The translations under genes and the position numbers were made by a program. Below, piece by piece: positions 39,527 to 47,238 of a DNA stretch of 64,000 nucleotides. The first letter of the stretch is position 1. Each line of letters opens with the position of its first letter. The DNA is taken from positions 2,017,001 through 2,081,000 of the forward strand of contig NZ_CP048410.1 of NCBI RefSeq assembly GCF_019357415.1, written 5' to 3'. The notes beneath the pieces are model-generated. The model searched no databases. It was not told the origin of the DNA and saw only the letters and a program-made list of their open reading frames with translations. Origin of the DNA: Gramella sp. MT6 (GTDB lineage Bacteria > Bacteroidota > Bacteroidia > Flavobacteriales > Flavobacteriaceae).

Positions 39527-40993
39527 TTACTTTTTTTCATTTTTTTCAATTAGACCTGCGGCTAGTTTTCCTGATATCAGGGAAGGAGGAACTCCTGGTC
39601 CTGGCACGGTTAGTTGTCCAGTAAAATAAAGATGCTCAACTTTTTTACTTCTAAGTTTAGGCCTTAAAAATGCCGTCTGGAATAAGGTGTTGGCCATTCC
39701 ATAGGCGTTTCCTTTGTAGGAATTATAGGCTTCTTTGAAGTCATTTACACAAAAGGACTCTTTAAATATAATATTACTTTTTATTTTTTGACCGGTAATT
39801 CTCTCAAATCGGTCAATGATAATATTGAAATAATGTTCTCTAATCTCCGAAGTATCTTCTAGGTCTGGAGCAAGAGGAATTAAGAATATCCCGGCTTCTT
39901 TACCCTCTGGTGCGCAGGAATCATCTGTGATTGAGGGAAAGCTGGCATAAAATAAAGGATTGTCCGGCCATTTAGGATCGTCATAAATATCTTTAGCATG
40001 ATCTTCAAAATTGCTGTCGAAGAAAAGCGTATGATGGGATACATTTTTTATTTTCTTGTTGAATGCTACATAAAACAAGAGGGACGAAGGGGCAAAGGTC
40101 TTTTTCTCCCAGAAACCGGTAGAGTATTGTCTTAACTTTTCTGGCAGTAATTGTTCTGAATGATGATAATCTGCTCCGCTTAGCACGATATCTGCAAAAT
40201 GCTCCTTGCCATTTACTACAAGGCCTTTTGCTTTTCCTTTTTCGGTAATGATCTTATCTACTGGAGAATTAAGGTGGAAAATAACACCATGCGATTCTGC
40301 TAGATCTTTAATGCCTTCAATTACCTTATACATTCCACCTTTAGGGTGCCAGGTGCCCAGGCCAAAATCGGCATAATTCATAAAACTGTAGAATGCCGGA
40401 GTGTCGCTGGGTTTAGCTCCCAGGAATAACACCGGAAACTCCAGAATTTTTCTAAGCTTTTTATTGGTGAAATCTTTTCTAACTTCCTGGCTAATATTGG
40501 TGAAAAACCTGCCAAGCCTTTTGGCAGTTTCTGGGGTGACAAGTTCCAGAGGTGAAACACCAGGTCTGTAAACCAGGTCTTTAATGGCAATATCATAATT
40601 ATCTCTGGCCTTGGTGATAAATTTTTCCAGTTTATCAGCACTACCAACCTCTTCCTTTTCGAAATTATCATAGATCTCATTAAGATTTCCCGGTATCAAA
40701 ACCGAATCATCTTTATCAAAGTATACCTGATAGGCGGGATCAAGTTTTTCAAGTTGGTAATAATCAGAAGTTTTTTTATCGAAATCGGCAAAGAATCTTT
40801 CGAAAACATCGGGCATCCAATACCAGGTCGGTCCAATATCGAAGATAAAACCATCCTTTTTGAATTGTCTGGCGCGACCGCCAACGGTACTGTTCTTTTC
40901 GAAGACCTGCACTTCATATCCTGCTTTTGCCAGGTAACATGATGCTGCAAGCGAAGAAAAACCGGAACCGATTATATTAATTTTTTGGGACAT
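39527..40993 (-). CDS. crtI: Phytoene desaturase (CrtI type)
   Basis: A 488-residue FAD enzyme that introduces the double bonds converting phytoene to lycopene. Visible are the N-terminal dinucleotide fold IIGSGFSSLAASCYLAKAGY (residues 6-25), the VFEKNSTVGGRARQF signature (about 31-45), the GPTWYWMP segment (about 54) and the C-terminal CrtI signature YFTGQLTVPGPGVPPSLISG (about 455-474). The length is typical. It is second in the carotenoid operon, nine nucleotides after the regulator. Confidence 0.92.
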   Translation of the reverse strand: MSQKINIIGSGFSSLAASCYLAKAGYEVQVFEKNSTVGGRARQFKKDGFIFDIGPTWYWMPDVFERFFADFDKKTSDYYQLEKLDPAYQVYFDKDDSVLIPGNLNEIYDNFEKEEVGSADKLEKFITKARDNYDIAIKDLVYRPGVSPLELVTPETAKRLGRFFTNISQEVRKDFTNKKLRKILEFPVLFLGAKPSDTPAFYSFMNYADFGLGTWHPKGGMYKVIEGIKDLAESHGVIFHLNSPVDKIITEKGKAKGLVVNGKEHFADIVLSGADYHHSEQLLPEKLRQYSTGFWEKKTFAPSSLLFYVAFNKKIKNVSHHTLFFDSNFEDHAKDIYDDPKWPDNPLFYASFPSITDDSCAPEGKEAGIFLIPLAPDLEDTSEIREHYFNIIIDRFERITGQKIKSNIIFKESFCVNDFKEAYNSYKGNAYGMANTLFQTAFLRPKLRSKKVEHLYFTGQLTVPGPGVPPSLISGKLAAGLIEKNEKK

Positions 40994-41002
40994 GTAGGGA
41001 TT

Positions 41003-41905
41003 TTAAAGATGATTTGCGAAGTCCAGAGCTGATGGGTAGACTTTTATGTGGTCTGGGAGTAAGTTCCTGTCGATTTCTTTTGTTCTCTGTCCAAATAACA
41101 ACAATTCATGTTGTTTTTCCTGACAAACCTTTTCCTGAAAATCCTTAATGAATTCCTCAACATCTGTGTTAACCGGGGTTATTGTAAGGTAACTTACGAA
41201 AATCAGGTTCTTATGGATTTTCATCAAATAATCAAGGTTGTTGAGCGGAAGGCTAGGGCCAAGGTATATCGCATTTTTTCCAGCGTTCAATAATTCATAA
41301 TTCAGGTAAAGTATTCCTACATCATGAATTTCATTCTCAGGAAGAAAAAGCACATATAAAATTTCATCATCTTCCTCAGGAATTTCTGCTTTTAGATCGG
41401 CTATATTCAGATAAATTTTCTGTTTAATAAGTTCCACTATATAATGTTCGTGGATCGGCTTTATGGTATCTGTTTGCCATAACAATCCGATCTCCTCAAG
41501 TAGAGGCAGGAAAACATCCTGAAATACCTCCCTGAAGGTTCGCTTTTCCCTGAGCTTATTATAGGTTCTCTGGAAAAGTCGGTCATCGAAGTTCATCATG
41601 GCGAGTTTGAAAGAATTTTTTGCGCGATTCTCTTCACTAGAGGAGGCAGAAATTCTTTTCACGAGATTGTTGATCTCATTTTCTTCCATTTTGGAAATCC
41701 GGGAAATTTTGTACCCATGACTATTAAGAAAAGAGATATTTAGAAGTTTTTGCAGGTTCTCCCCGTTGTAGGTTCTAATGTTGGTATCGGTTCTTTCCGG
41801 GTTTAGGATATCATATCGCTTTTCCCATATTCTAATGGTGTGAGCCTTGATACCGCTTAAATGTTCCAGGTCTTTGATACTAAAATTTTGTTTAATGTGT
41901 TCCAT
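41003..41905 (-). CDS. MerR-type regulator with cobalamin-binding domain, CarH/LitR-like
   Basis: A 300-residue regulator. The N-terminal MerR helix-turn-helix (residues 8-70) reads FSIKDLEHLSGIKAHTIRIW and EKRYDILNPERTDTNIRTY. A helical bundle and Rossmann-like domain follow. The bundle carries W-x9-E-H (LLWQTDTIKPIHEH, about residues 149-161), the AdoCbl-shielding motif of CarH. The Rossmann part carries ENEIHDVG, equivalent to the cobalamin motif DxHxxG with E for D. In known CarH proteins, AdoCbl in the dark promotes tetramer formation and repression of carotenoid genes, and light destroys it. It is first in the operon it probably controls. Confidence 0.8.
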   Translation of the reverse strand: MEHIKQNFSIKDLEHLSGIKAHTIRIWEKRYDILNPERTDTNIRTYNGENLQKLLNISFLNSHGYKISRISKMEENEINNLVKRISASSSEENRAKNSFKLAMMNFDDRLFQRTYNKLREKRTFREVFQDVFLPLLEEIGLLWQTDTIKPIHEHYIVELIKQKIYLNIADLKAEIPEEDDEILYVLFLPENEIHDVGILYLNYELLNAGKNAIYLGPSLPLNNLDYLMKIHKNLIFVSYLTITPVNTDVEEFIKDFQEKVCQEKQHELLLFGQRTKEIDRNLLPDHIKVYPSALDFANHL

Positions 41906-41921
41906 GATCTGTTATAGGAGT

Positions 41922-42004
41922 TAAACAAATCTAAACAATAATCAGAATTAAATTCATTATTAAAATGTTAAAATGTTTAATTTAAGTACATAAATATTAA
42001 ACAA
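41922..42004 (-). promoter_or_regulatory. Candidate operator region upstream of the carotenoid regulator
   Basis: TAAACAA occurs twice with 10-bp spacing (41922-41928 and 41932-41938). A further TTAAACAA lies at 41997-42004 and TGTTTAA at 41974-41980, and an 8-bp TTAAAATG tandem repeat lies at 41960-41975. A 10-bp spacing puts sites on the same DNA face. These are candidate binding sites for the MerR/CarH-like protein; this is inferred, as the region is AT-rich. Confidence 0.35.
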
Positions 42005-42108
42005 AATAAATTTTAAGCAAAAAAATACCTGCCTGAGATTCGAGGAATTCAGGAAGCTTCGACTTAAATATAAAATTCTAAATGATATAAAAGAGGGAGG
42101 TAAAGTAG

Positions 42109-42192
42109 TACCCGGAGCGGGACTTGAACCCGCACGCCCTAATGGACACATGGCCCTCAACCATGCCTGTCTACCAATTCCAGCACCCGGGT
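42109..42192 (-). tRNA. tRNA-Leu (anticodon GAG)
   Basis: The minus strand folds into a class II tRNA of 84 nt. The acceptor arm is ACCCGGG with TCCGGGT, and a D-loop AATTGGTAGA, anticodon stem CATGG/CCATG with loop TTGAGGG (anticodon GAG), a variable arm GTGTCCATTAGGGC and T-arm GCGGG-TTCAAGT-CCCGC are visible. CCA is not encoded. Confidence 0.93.
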
Positions 42193-42225
42193 AAATAAAA
42201 TGGAATTAAAATTCCATTGGCTGGT

Positions 42226-42250
42226 AAAAAAAAACCGGAAAATTTCCGGT
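42226..42250 (-). terminator. Intrinsic terminator after the tRNA-Lys pair
   Basis: On the minus strand ACCGGAAA/TTTCCGGT (one unpaired base between the arms) is followed by nine T residues. It lies downstream of the two tRNA-Lys genes and upstream of tRNA-Leu. Confidence 0.7.
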
Positions 42251-42264
42251 GTAGAACTTAGTAG

Positions 42265-42337
42265 TGATCTGGCTGGGGCTCGAACCCAGGACCCTCTCCT
42301 TAAAAGGGAGATGCTCTACCAACTGAGCTACCAGATC
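42265..42337 (-). tRNA. tRNA-Lys (anticodon TTT), copy 2
   Basis: 73 nt with acceptor GATCTGG/CCAGATC, anticodon loop CTTTTAA (TTT), T-arm CTGGG-TTCGAGC-CCCAG. Identical in sequence to the copy 31 nt upstream on the minus strand. CCA is not encoded. Confidence 0.95.
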
Positions 42338-42368
42338 TAGAACAAAATCAAATTTTGAACGTATTTAG

Positions 42369-42441
42369 TGATCTGGCTGGGGCTCGAACCCAGGACCCTC
42401 TCCTTAAAAGGGAGATGCTCTACCAACTGAGCTACCAGATC
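42369..42441 (-). tRNA. tRNA-Lys (anticodon TTT), copy 1
   Basis: Same 73-nt sequence as the copy at 42265-42337, first behind the promoter. A recent tandem duplication or homogenisation by recombination is likely. Confidence 0.95.
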
Positions 42442-42476
42442 ATTAAAAAGCATCCGTCTTTTTGCGAATGCGGGTG

Positions 42477-42506
42477 CAAATATACATTCATTAATTTATT
42501 TTTCAA
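42477..42506 (-). promoter_or_regulatory. Promoter of the tRNA-Lys pair
   Basis: On the minus strand TTG (42506-42504), 19 nt, TATATTTG (42484-42477). This is a canonical -33/-7 pair 36 nt upstream of the first tRNA-Lys. Confidence 0.6.
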
Positions 42507-42513
42507 GCCTTAT

Positions 42514-42538
42514 TTGCTATAATTTTATCATAGTTTTG
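42514..42538 (+). promoter_or_regulatory. Promoter for shikimate kinase
   Basis: TTG at 42514-42516 and TAGTTTTG at 42531-42538, with a 14-nt spacer, shorter than usual. The ATG is 29 nt downstream. Confidence 0.45.
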
Positions 42539-42567
42539 CCTTTCACTCATTTTAAGCGATTTAAGAC

Positions 42568-43089
42568 ATGAAAATTTTTCTTTTGGGTTACATGGGATCG
42601 GGAAAATCTTTTATCGGAAAGCAACTTTCTGAAAAAATGAATATCGATTTTGTAGATATGGACCATCAAATAGAAGAAAATGAAGGAAAAACTATTTCTG
42701 AAATCTTTCAAAGTAGAGGCGAGGTCTATTTTAGAAAACTCGAAAGAAGAACTTTAGAAAACTTGATACAAAGGGAAGAAGCCGCGGTTATTTCTCTTGG
42801 CGGAGGAACCCCGTGTTATGGAGATAATATGGATCTTATAAGAAATGCCTCAGATATAACTTCCTTTTATTTGAAATTGAACATCGAAAACCTCACAGAA
42901 AGGCTATTCAGTGAAAAGGACAGTCGTCCTATGATAAGTCATCTGGAAGATAAAGAGAAACTGGAAGAATTCATTAGAAAGCACCTTTTTGAAAGAGGTT
43001 TTTATTACAATCAAAGTGATCATGTGATCAATTGTGATGACAGGTCCGCTGAAGAAATTATAGAGCAGATCTATGAAAAGCTAGGATAA
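42568..43089 (+). CDS. aroK: Shikimate kinase
   Basis: A 173-residue P-loop kinase that phosphorylates shikimate in aromatic amino-acid synthesis. Visible are Walker A GYMGSGKSFIGKQLS (residues 7-21), the shikimate-binding DMDHQIEENEGKTISEIF (about 31-48), EVYFRKLERRTL (about 55) and SLGGGTPCYGDN (about 77), and an ERLFSEKDSRPM lid segment (about 110-121). The length is normal. Its last nine bases overlap the convergent phosphoribosyltransferase gene. Confidence 0.93.
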   Translation: MKIFLLGYMGSGKSFIGKQLSEKMNIDFVDMDHQIEENEGKTISEIFQSRGEVYFRKLERRTLENLIQREEAAVISLGGGTPCYGDNMDLIRNASDITSFYLKLNIENLTERLFSEKDSRPMISHLEDKEKLEEFIRKHLFERGFYYNQSDHVINCDDRSAEEIIEQIYEKLG

Positions 43090-43581
43090 TTCTACCCTTT
43101 CTTTATTCTTTTCAAAGATAACCTTTACGGTTTCGCTAAGTGAAGTTGATAGCGAAATACCTTTGAAATCTACCTTTACAGGATATTTTTTATGATTTCG
43201 ATCTACCAGAACGGCAGTGTTGAAATGTTTTAACGGAACCTTTAAAAAATGTCGAACGCCATAGATAAGAGTGGTTCCAGAATTAAGGACATCATCCACG
43301 AGGATGATAGCTTTATTCTCGTATTGATCTGGAGTAAGTGAAGTTTTAATTTCTTCCAGGGGATTCTTCTTATCAATTTTCACTTCGCAAAGAGTGGTTT
43401 TTATTGGCGAGATCCCTTTTAATTCATTTTCCAGTTTTTGAGCAAGAATAAAACCGTTTTTCGCAATACCTGCTATTATGATTTCTTTTTCTTCAACATT
43501 ACTTTCGTATATCTGGTAAGCAATTCTGCGAATTTTATGCTTGATCTGCTCCTGGTTTAAAATAGGATGATGTTTCTTCAT
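43081..43581 (-). CDS. Phosphoribosyltransferase-fold protein (PyrR-like)
   Basis: A 166-residue type I PRTase. The PRPP-binding signature ILVDDVLNSGTTLIYGVRH is at about residues 93-111. Upstream are a lysine-rich hood (ILNQEQIKHKIRRIAYQIYE) and IIIAGIAKNGFILAQKLE. This resembles uracil PRTase/PyrR attenuators and related hypoxanthine PRTases; the base specificity is not clear. It is the last of three minus-strand genes (S4 protein, methyltransferase, PRTase), which lie within a few nucleotides of one another. Confidence 0.78.
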   Translation of the reverse strand: MKKHHPILNQEQIKHKIRRIAYQIYESNVEEKEIIIAGIAKNGFILAQKLENELKGISPIKTTLCEVKIDKKNPLEEIKTSLTPDQYENKAIILVDDVLNSGTTLIYGVRHFLKVPLKHFNTAVLVDRNHKKYPVKVDFKGISLSTSLSETVKVIFEKNKERVELS

Positions 43582-43584
43582 CTT

Positions 43585-44160
43585 TTACTTTTTTCTGAAT
43601 TTAAAAAACAACTCTTTACCCTTTCTCGGAGCGATGGAATTGTGACACCTTTCAAAAATATCAATTTTGAAGTACTGGCTAAAATACGTCAAATATTCTT
43701 CTTTACTTCCTCCAAAAGGAGGTCCGTCCTCCTGAAGTTCAAAATCAAATAACACGCCGGCAATACGTCCGGTTTCAGTTAATAATTCCGAAGATTTTTT
43801 AGCGTAATCCAGTCTTTTTTTCACGGGGATTGCACAGAAAAAAGTTTGCTCCAGGATAAGATCAAATTTTCCTTCCAGTTTGAAGAAGTCAGAATTAAGA
43901 ATTTGTTTTTCAGGAAATTCAGGGACTCTTTCCTTAAGATTTTTTATAGGTTCCCTGGCGATATCGCAAATATAAACCTGTTTAAATCCATTATGGAAAA
44001 GGTATTCAGCTTCATATGAATTTCCAGCACCCGGAATTAATATTTTCAGATCTTTATTTGTTAACTGATCTATGTATTCTTTAATGGGAGTCGAAACAGA
44101 TCCAATATCCCAGCCGGTATTATTTTCCCGGTAACGTTGAGACCAGAAATTCTCATTCAT
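43585..44160 (-). CDS. SAM-dependent methyltransferase, thiopurine methyltransferase-like
   Basis: A 191-residue class I methyltransferase. The N-terminus NENFWSQRYRENNTGWDIGS (residues 2-21) is the hallmark of the TPMT family. The SAM site is LIPGAGNSYEAEYLF (about 40-54) and the acidic strand end VYICDIAREP. LILEQTFFCAIP (about 108) and the GVLFDFELQEDGPPFGGS loop are family-typical. Substrates in bacteria include thiols and selenium or tellurium compounds. The choice here is open. The first eight bases overlap the end of the S4-domain gene, so they are translationally coupled. Confidence 0.88.
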   Translation of the reverse strand: MNENFWSQRYRENNTGWDIGSVSTPIKEYIDQLTNKDLKILIPGAGNSYEAEYLFHNGFKQVYICDIAREPIKNLKERVPEFPEKQILNSDFFKLEGKFDLILEQTFFCAIPVKKRLDYAKKSSELLTETGRIAGVLFDFELQEDGPPFGGSKEEYLTYFSQYFKIDIFERCHNSIAPRKGKELFFKFRKK

Positions 44161-44560
44161 CCTTTTTGTCTTCAGGCTTATTTATTTCTTCTTCTGCATT
44201 CTCGAACCAGTCATCAATATCTCTTCTGTCTTTTTTGGTAGGTCTTCCCGTGCCTTTCTTTCTATAGTAATCCTTAGAATATTTGAGAAGGTCAAGTTTC
44301 TCAAAAGCCTCCTTGGGAGTCACATCATGAACATACAGATTTACCAGTTTAGCTCCAACCCGGCTTTTAGGTATATCCAGGATCTCTATTTCATAGTTGA
44401 TCTGGTTCTTTCTTACCCTCAATTTATCTCCCGGAAATACTTCTTTTGAAGGTTTCAGGATTTCTTCCTCCAGTCTTACTTTTCCTTGTTTGCAGGCATT
44501 GGTAGCTATATTTCGGGTCTTGAAATATCTAACACACCACAAAAACTTATCAACTCTCAT
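44153..44560 (-). CDS. S4-domain RNA-binding protein (Hsp15-like)
   Basis: A 135-residue protein with an N-terminal S4 RNA-binding fold (residues 1-65: MRVDKFLWCVRYFKTRNIAT, GKVRLE, KPSKEVFPGDKLRVRKNQ) followed by a conserved C-terminal basic region YYRKKGTGRPTKKDRRDIDDW. This pattern is that of Hsp15 (HslR), which binds stalled 50S subunits carrying nascent chains. The C-terminus is acidic. It heads the three-gene minus-strand unit. Confidence 0.85.
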   Translation of the reverse strand: MRVDKFLWCVRYFKTRNIATNACKQGKVRLEEEILKPSKEVFPGDKLRVRKNQINYEIEILDIPKSRVGAKLVNLYVHDVTPKEAFEKLDLLKYSKDYYRKKGTGRPTKKDRRDIDDWFENAEEEINKPEDKKDE

Positions 44561-44640
44561 AATTTGACCTCTAAATCAGCGTTCATATTGAAGCAAAAAT
44601 ACAAGATTATTGTATCTTGCGGCTCCAAAATAATATTCTG

Positions 44641-45588
44641 ATGAGATTAAACAAAATAATGATGATCTGCCTTATGGCATTTCTTGTTTTTTCATGTGAT
44701 AATGACGATGATGATGGACCTGAAGTGACTCCGCCAAGAGATAGGGGAGAGCAGGCTATTGAAGATGACCAGGCTTTGATCGATTATCTTTCAACGCATT
44801 TTTATAACTATGAAGAGTTCGAGGAACCTTCAGAAGAGTTTGACTATGTGGTAAGGTTCGATACAATTGCCGGAGAAAATATTGATAAAACTCCAATCAT
44901 CGAATCAGAAAAATTAATCACTAAAACGGTTAATTTTCAAGGAGTAGACCAGCAGCTATATGTTTTGGTAGAAAGAGAAGGGGCAGGCGAACAACCTACC
45001 TTTGCAGATTCTGCATATGTTGCTTATGAAGGAGAATTACTAAGCGGTAATGTGTTTGATAGCAGATTGAAATCACCGCTTTGGTTCAACCTCACCTCTT
45101 ATTATGAGGTTGGTATTCAGGGACCGTCTTTAAGACCGGGACCTGTTAAAGGTTTTTCAGAAGGAATGGAAGAATTTCGTGCCGCTACTGGATTTATCAC
45201 GAACCCTGATAATACAATTACCTGGAATAATGATTACGGTGTAGGTGCTATTTTCATGCCGTCAGGTCTGGCTTATTTCAATACTGCTCAGAATGGAATA
45301 CCATCATATTCGCCACTAATATTCAAGGTGAATCTATTTAAGGTTAATGATGCAGATCATGACAGAGACGGCATCGAGTCATTTATGGAAGATCTGGACG
45401 GCGATGGAGATCTATTTAATGATGATACCGATGAAGATGGCTTACCAAATTTTTCTGATGCAGATGATGATGGCGACGGTACTCTTACCAAAGATGAAAT
45501 TGAAATCAAAGAGGACGGTAGTATAATTTTTACCGATTCTAATGACGATGGAACTCCAGATTATCTGGATCCGGATGTTTTTAAATAA
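44641..45588 (+). CDS. FKBP-like lipoprotein with C-terminal calcium-type aspartate repeats
   Basis: A 315-residue lipoprotein. I start at ATG 44641 (MRLNKIMMICLMAFLVFSC), a lipobox signal; an upstream TTG at 44617 gives an odd extension. The first part is an FKBP-type domain (about residues 85-235): SAYVAYEGELLSGNVFDSR, GPVKGFSEGMEEF, YGVGAIFMPSGLAYF and SPLIFKVNLFKVND. The end, from about 237, has aspartate-rich repeats of the thrombospondin-3/calcium-binding kind (DHDRDGIESFMEDLDGDGD, DDTDEDGLPNFSDADDDGDG). Similar FKBP lipoproteins (GldI type) support gliding or surface secretion, but the role here is not shown. Confidence 0.82.
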   Translation: MRLNKIMMICLMAFLVFSCDNDDDDGPEVTPPRDRGEQAIEDDQALIDYLSTHFYNYEEFEEPSEEFDYVVRFDTIAGENIDKTPIIESEKLITKTVNFQGVDQQLYVLVEREGAGEQPTFADSAYVAYEGELLSGNVFDSRLKSPLWFNLTSYYEVGIQGPSLRPGPVKGFSEGMEEFRAATGFITNPDNTITWNNDYGVGAIFMPSGLAYFNTAQNGIPSYSPLIFKVNLFKVNDADHDRDGIESFMEDLDGDGDLFNDDTDEDGLPNFSDADDDGDGTLTKDEIEIKEDGSIIFTDSNDDGTPDYLDPDVFK

Positions 45589-45612
45589 TATTTGGAACCT
45601 AAATAGAACGAG

Positions 45613-45640
45613 AAAACCCGGAGAATCCTCCGGGTTTTTT
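45613..45640. terminator. Terminator between the FKBP lipoprotein and the metalloprotease genes
   Basis: A perfect stem ACCCGGAG/CTCCGGGT with AATC loop, flanked by A and T runs. It serves the plus-strand FKBP gene and, in reverse, the minus-strand metalloprotease gene ending at 45662. Confidence 0.85.
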
Positions 45641-45661
45641 TATGTTTCAGTTTTCATGATA

Positions 45662-46432
45662 TTATTTTCCTCCTATAGATTGCAGGTCCTGTATACAGGC
45701 ATCATCCAATTCTGGAACTCCTCCTCCGGTTATACCGTTAACCACGCCACTCCCAAATTCAATAGATGCTCTCATTAAGCAGCCGTCTGTATCACAATGG
45801 CCTTCTTTTTCTGGATCCTCATGGTCTGAGACCGGATCGATTCCCAGGTCTACCAGCCCAAAAAGGTGACCAAATTCATGATTCAATGTAGATGCCTCGA
45901 TTATAGCTCTAGGCGGCGCGCCATTTCTGGAAGCGAAATCTTTAATCGTTTTTTCATAGATAATAATTGAAGTATTTCTGAAAGCTGTACCTAAAGTTAC
46001 CAGATCATCAGACTCTTCCTCTTTTTCACCATCTGCGAAATAGATCCATACTGCGATCTCATCCCCAACATTATATAAGGTCCTGGTTTCTTCTTCTACG
46101 GCTTTTAAATCATCTTCGGTAAAGGGTGATAATCCGGACGGCTGTACAGACCTAAGATTGATCTTAATACCATCAGGTTTATAAACCCTGGATTCCAGGA
46201 AATTTTGAAAAATATCGATTGCTTCACTAGTAGGTCTGTTGCCGTCAGCATATACAATTTCAATATTCATAGAAGTGAATACCATATCGCTAAGTAGGTC
46301 TGCACCAGAAGAACCTGTTAATTTTAGATTCGCAGATTTACCCGTATCCCTCTTGTCAACGTCTTCTGTAGTACAGGAGAACACAAATGCAGCAGAGATA
46401 AAAAGTAGAAGTAATTTTTTAATTCTTATCAT
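45662..46432 (-). CDS. Secreted zinc metalloprotease-like lipoprotein
   Basis: A 256-residue lipoprotein; I use the ATG at 46432 (MIRIKKLLLLFISAAFVFSC, lipobox cysteine at 20). The metzincin-like zinc motif is HEFGHLFGLVD at about residues 184-194, where the third ligand position reads G-L-V-D instead of H. A downstream CLMRAS segment (about 219) offers a methionine-turn candidate. Four cysteines lie around DGC/CDT. The closest recognisable type is a secreted archaemetzincin/fragilysin-like protease of Bacteroidota. Peptidase activity is likely but not certain. It is transcribed opposite the FKBP lipoprotein. Confidence 0.75.
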   Translation of the reverse strand: MIRIKKLLLLFISAAFVFSCTTEDVDKRDTGKSANLKLTGSSGADLLSDMVFTSMNIEIVYADGNRPTSEAIDIFQNFLESRVYKPDGIKINLRSVQPSGLSPFTEDDLKAVEEETRTLYNVGDEIAVWIYFADGEKEEESDDLVTLGTAFRNTSIIIYEKTIKDFASRNGAPPRAIIEASTLNHEFGHLFGLVDLGIDPVSDHEDPEKEGHCDTDGCLMRASIEFGSGVVNGITGGGVPELDDACIQDLQSIGGK

Positions 46433-46530
46433 GTCAATATTTAAGCAATGCTTCAAAAATATGAAAAATAGTGAGTTAGATCGTTTTTTTAATAAGATCA
46501 CCAAAAATCCGGATCAACTGGTATCAAAAT

Positions 46531-47238
46531 TTATTTCTTCTGAACTGATAGTTCAGCCAGAAAATCATAATTATCTCCCTGATGTATTATTTCACAATTA
46601 AAACCATTGGACTCAGCATATTCGGTTAATAGATCCGGACTTATAAAGAGCCAGTCGAAATCTTCAGAATGCCATTCTTTATAACTTATACTATACTGGA
46701 ATTCTCCAAAATAATTTTCAGGATCTTCAAATTCGTCCTCGAAAAGGTAAATAAGATCTGAGGAGTCCATGAGAATTTTTCCCCTTTCAGTTAATAGCGT
46801 TCGGGAATGATCAAAAAAAGATTTCAGGTTCTTGAGTTTACCTATGATCCCGCTACCATTCATCAACATTAAAATGGTGTCAAATTTCTCATCCTTTAAT
46901 TTGAAGAAATCTTCTGAAACGGCATTTTCAACCCCTCTCTTTGTAGCGATCTCTATCGCTCCTGCTGAAGTGTCTATTGCCTTGACCTGTAATTTCTTAT
47001 TTTGCTGAAGAAACAGAGCGTGGCTGCCCGCACCACATCCAACGTCAAGCACCTTTCCTTCGCATAGCTCCAACGCTTTTTGTTCGACCTCGGGCATATC
47101 TTCAAATTTCCTGAAAAGATACTCCACAAGGATCACATCATCCTCAAAATCTGGGGAATGAACTATGATGTCTGTTTTGTCTTTTTCTTCGTAAAATGCT
47201 TTGATGGCGGTGCCGAATATATCCTTATTTTTGTCCAA
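46531..47238 (-). CDS. SAM-dependent methyltransferase
   Basis: A 235-residue class I methyltransferase with a SAM site LDVGCGAGSHALFLQQ (about residues 64-79), the acidic VKAIDTSAGAIEIA strand (about 84-97), and FDTILMLMNGSGIIG (about 116). No substrate-specific motif is recognised. The start is TTG at 47238; the codon before it belongs to a frame closed by an upstream TAA. The start overlaps by one base the ATG of the divergent YkgJ-type gene. The C-terminal 40 residues are not covered by the standard domain. Confidence 0.78.
   Translation of the reverse strand: MDKNKDIFGTAIKAFYEEKDKTDIIVHSPDFEDDVILVEYLFRKFEDMPEVEQKALELCEGKVLDVGCGAGSHALFLQQNKKLQVKAIDTSAGAIEIATKRGVENAVSEDFFKLKDEKFDTILMLMNGSGIIGKLKNLKSFFDHSRTLLTERGKILMDSSDLIYLFEDEFEDPENYFGEFQYSISYKEWHSEDFDWLFISPDLLTEYAESNGFNCEIIHQGDNYDFLAELSVQKK
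47201..47233 (+). promoter_or_regulatory. Promoter abutting the YkgJ-type start codon
   Basis: TTG at 47201-47203, a 22-nt spacer, then TATTTTTG at 47226-47233, four nucleotides before the ATG at 47238. The promoter lies inside the 5' part of the divergent methyltransferase gene and predicts a leaderless mRNA. Confidence 0.5.

Noticed and set aside
41960..42160. 66-codon minus-strand ORF overlapping tRNA-Leu
   Set aside because: It runs through the tRNA-Leu gene and an AT-rich regulatory region, so it is chance coding.
42109..42441. tRNA cluster as an integration site for a mobile element
   Set aside because: No integrase or flanking direct repeat of the tRNA 3' end was seen nearby; xerC at 63646 is a core gene.
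46239..46601. 120-codon plus-strand ORF between the metalloprotease and methyltransferase genes
   Set aside because: It mostly mirrors the metalloprotease gene and lacks a coherent domain.
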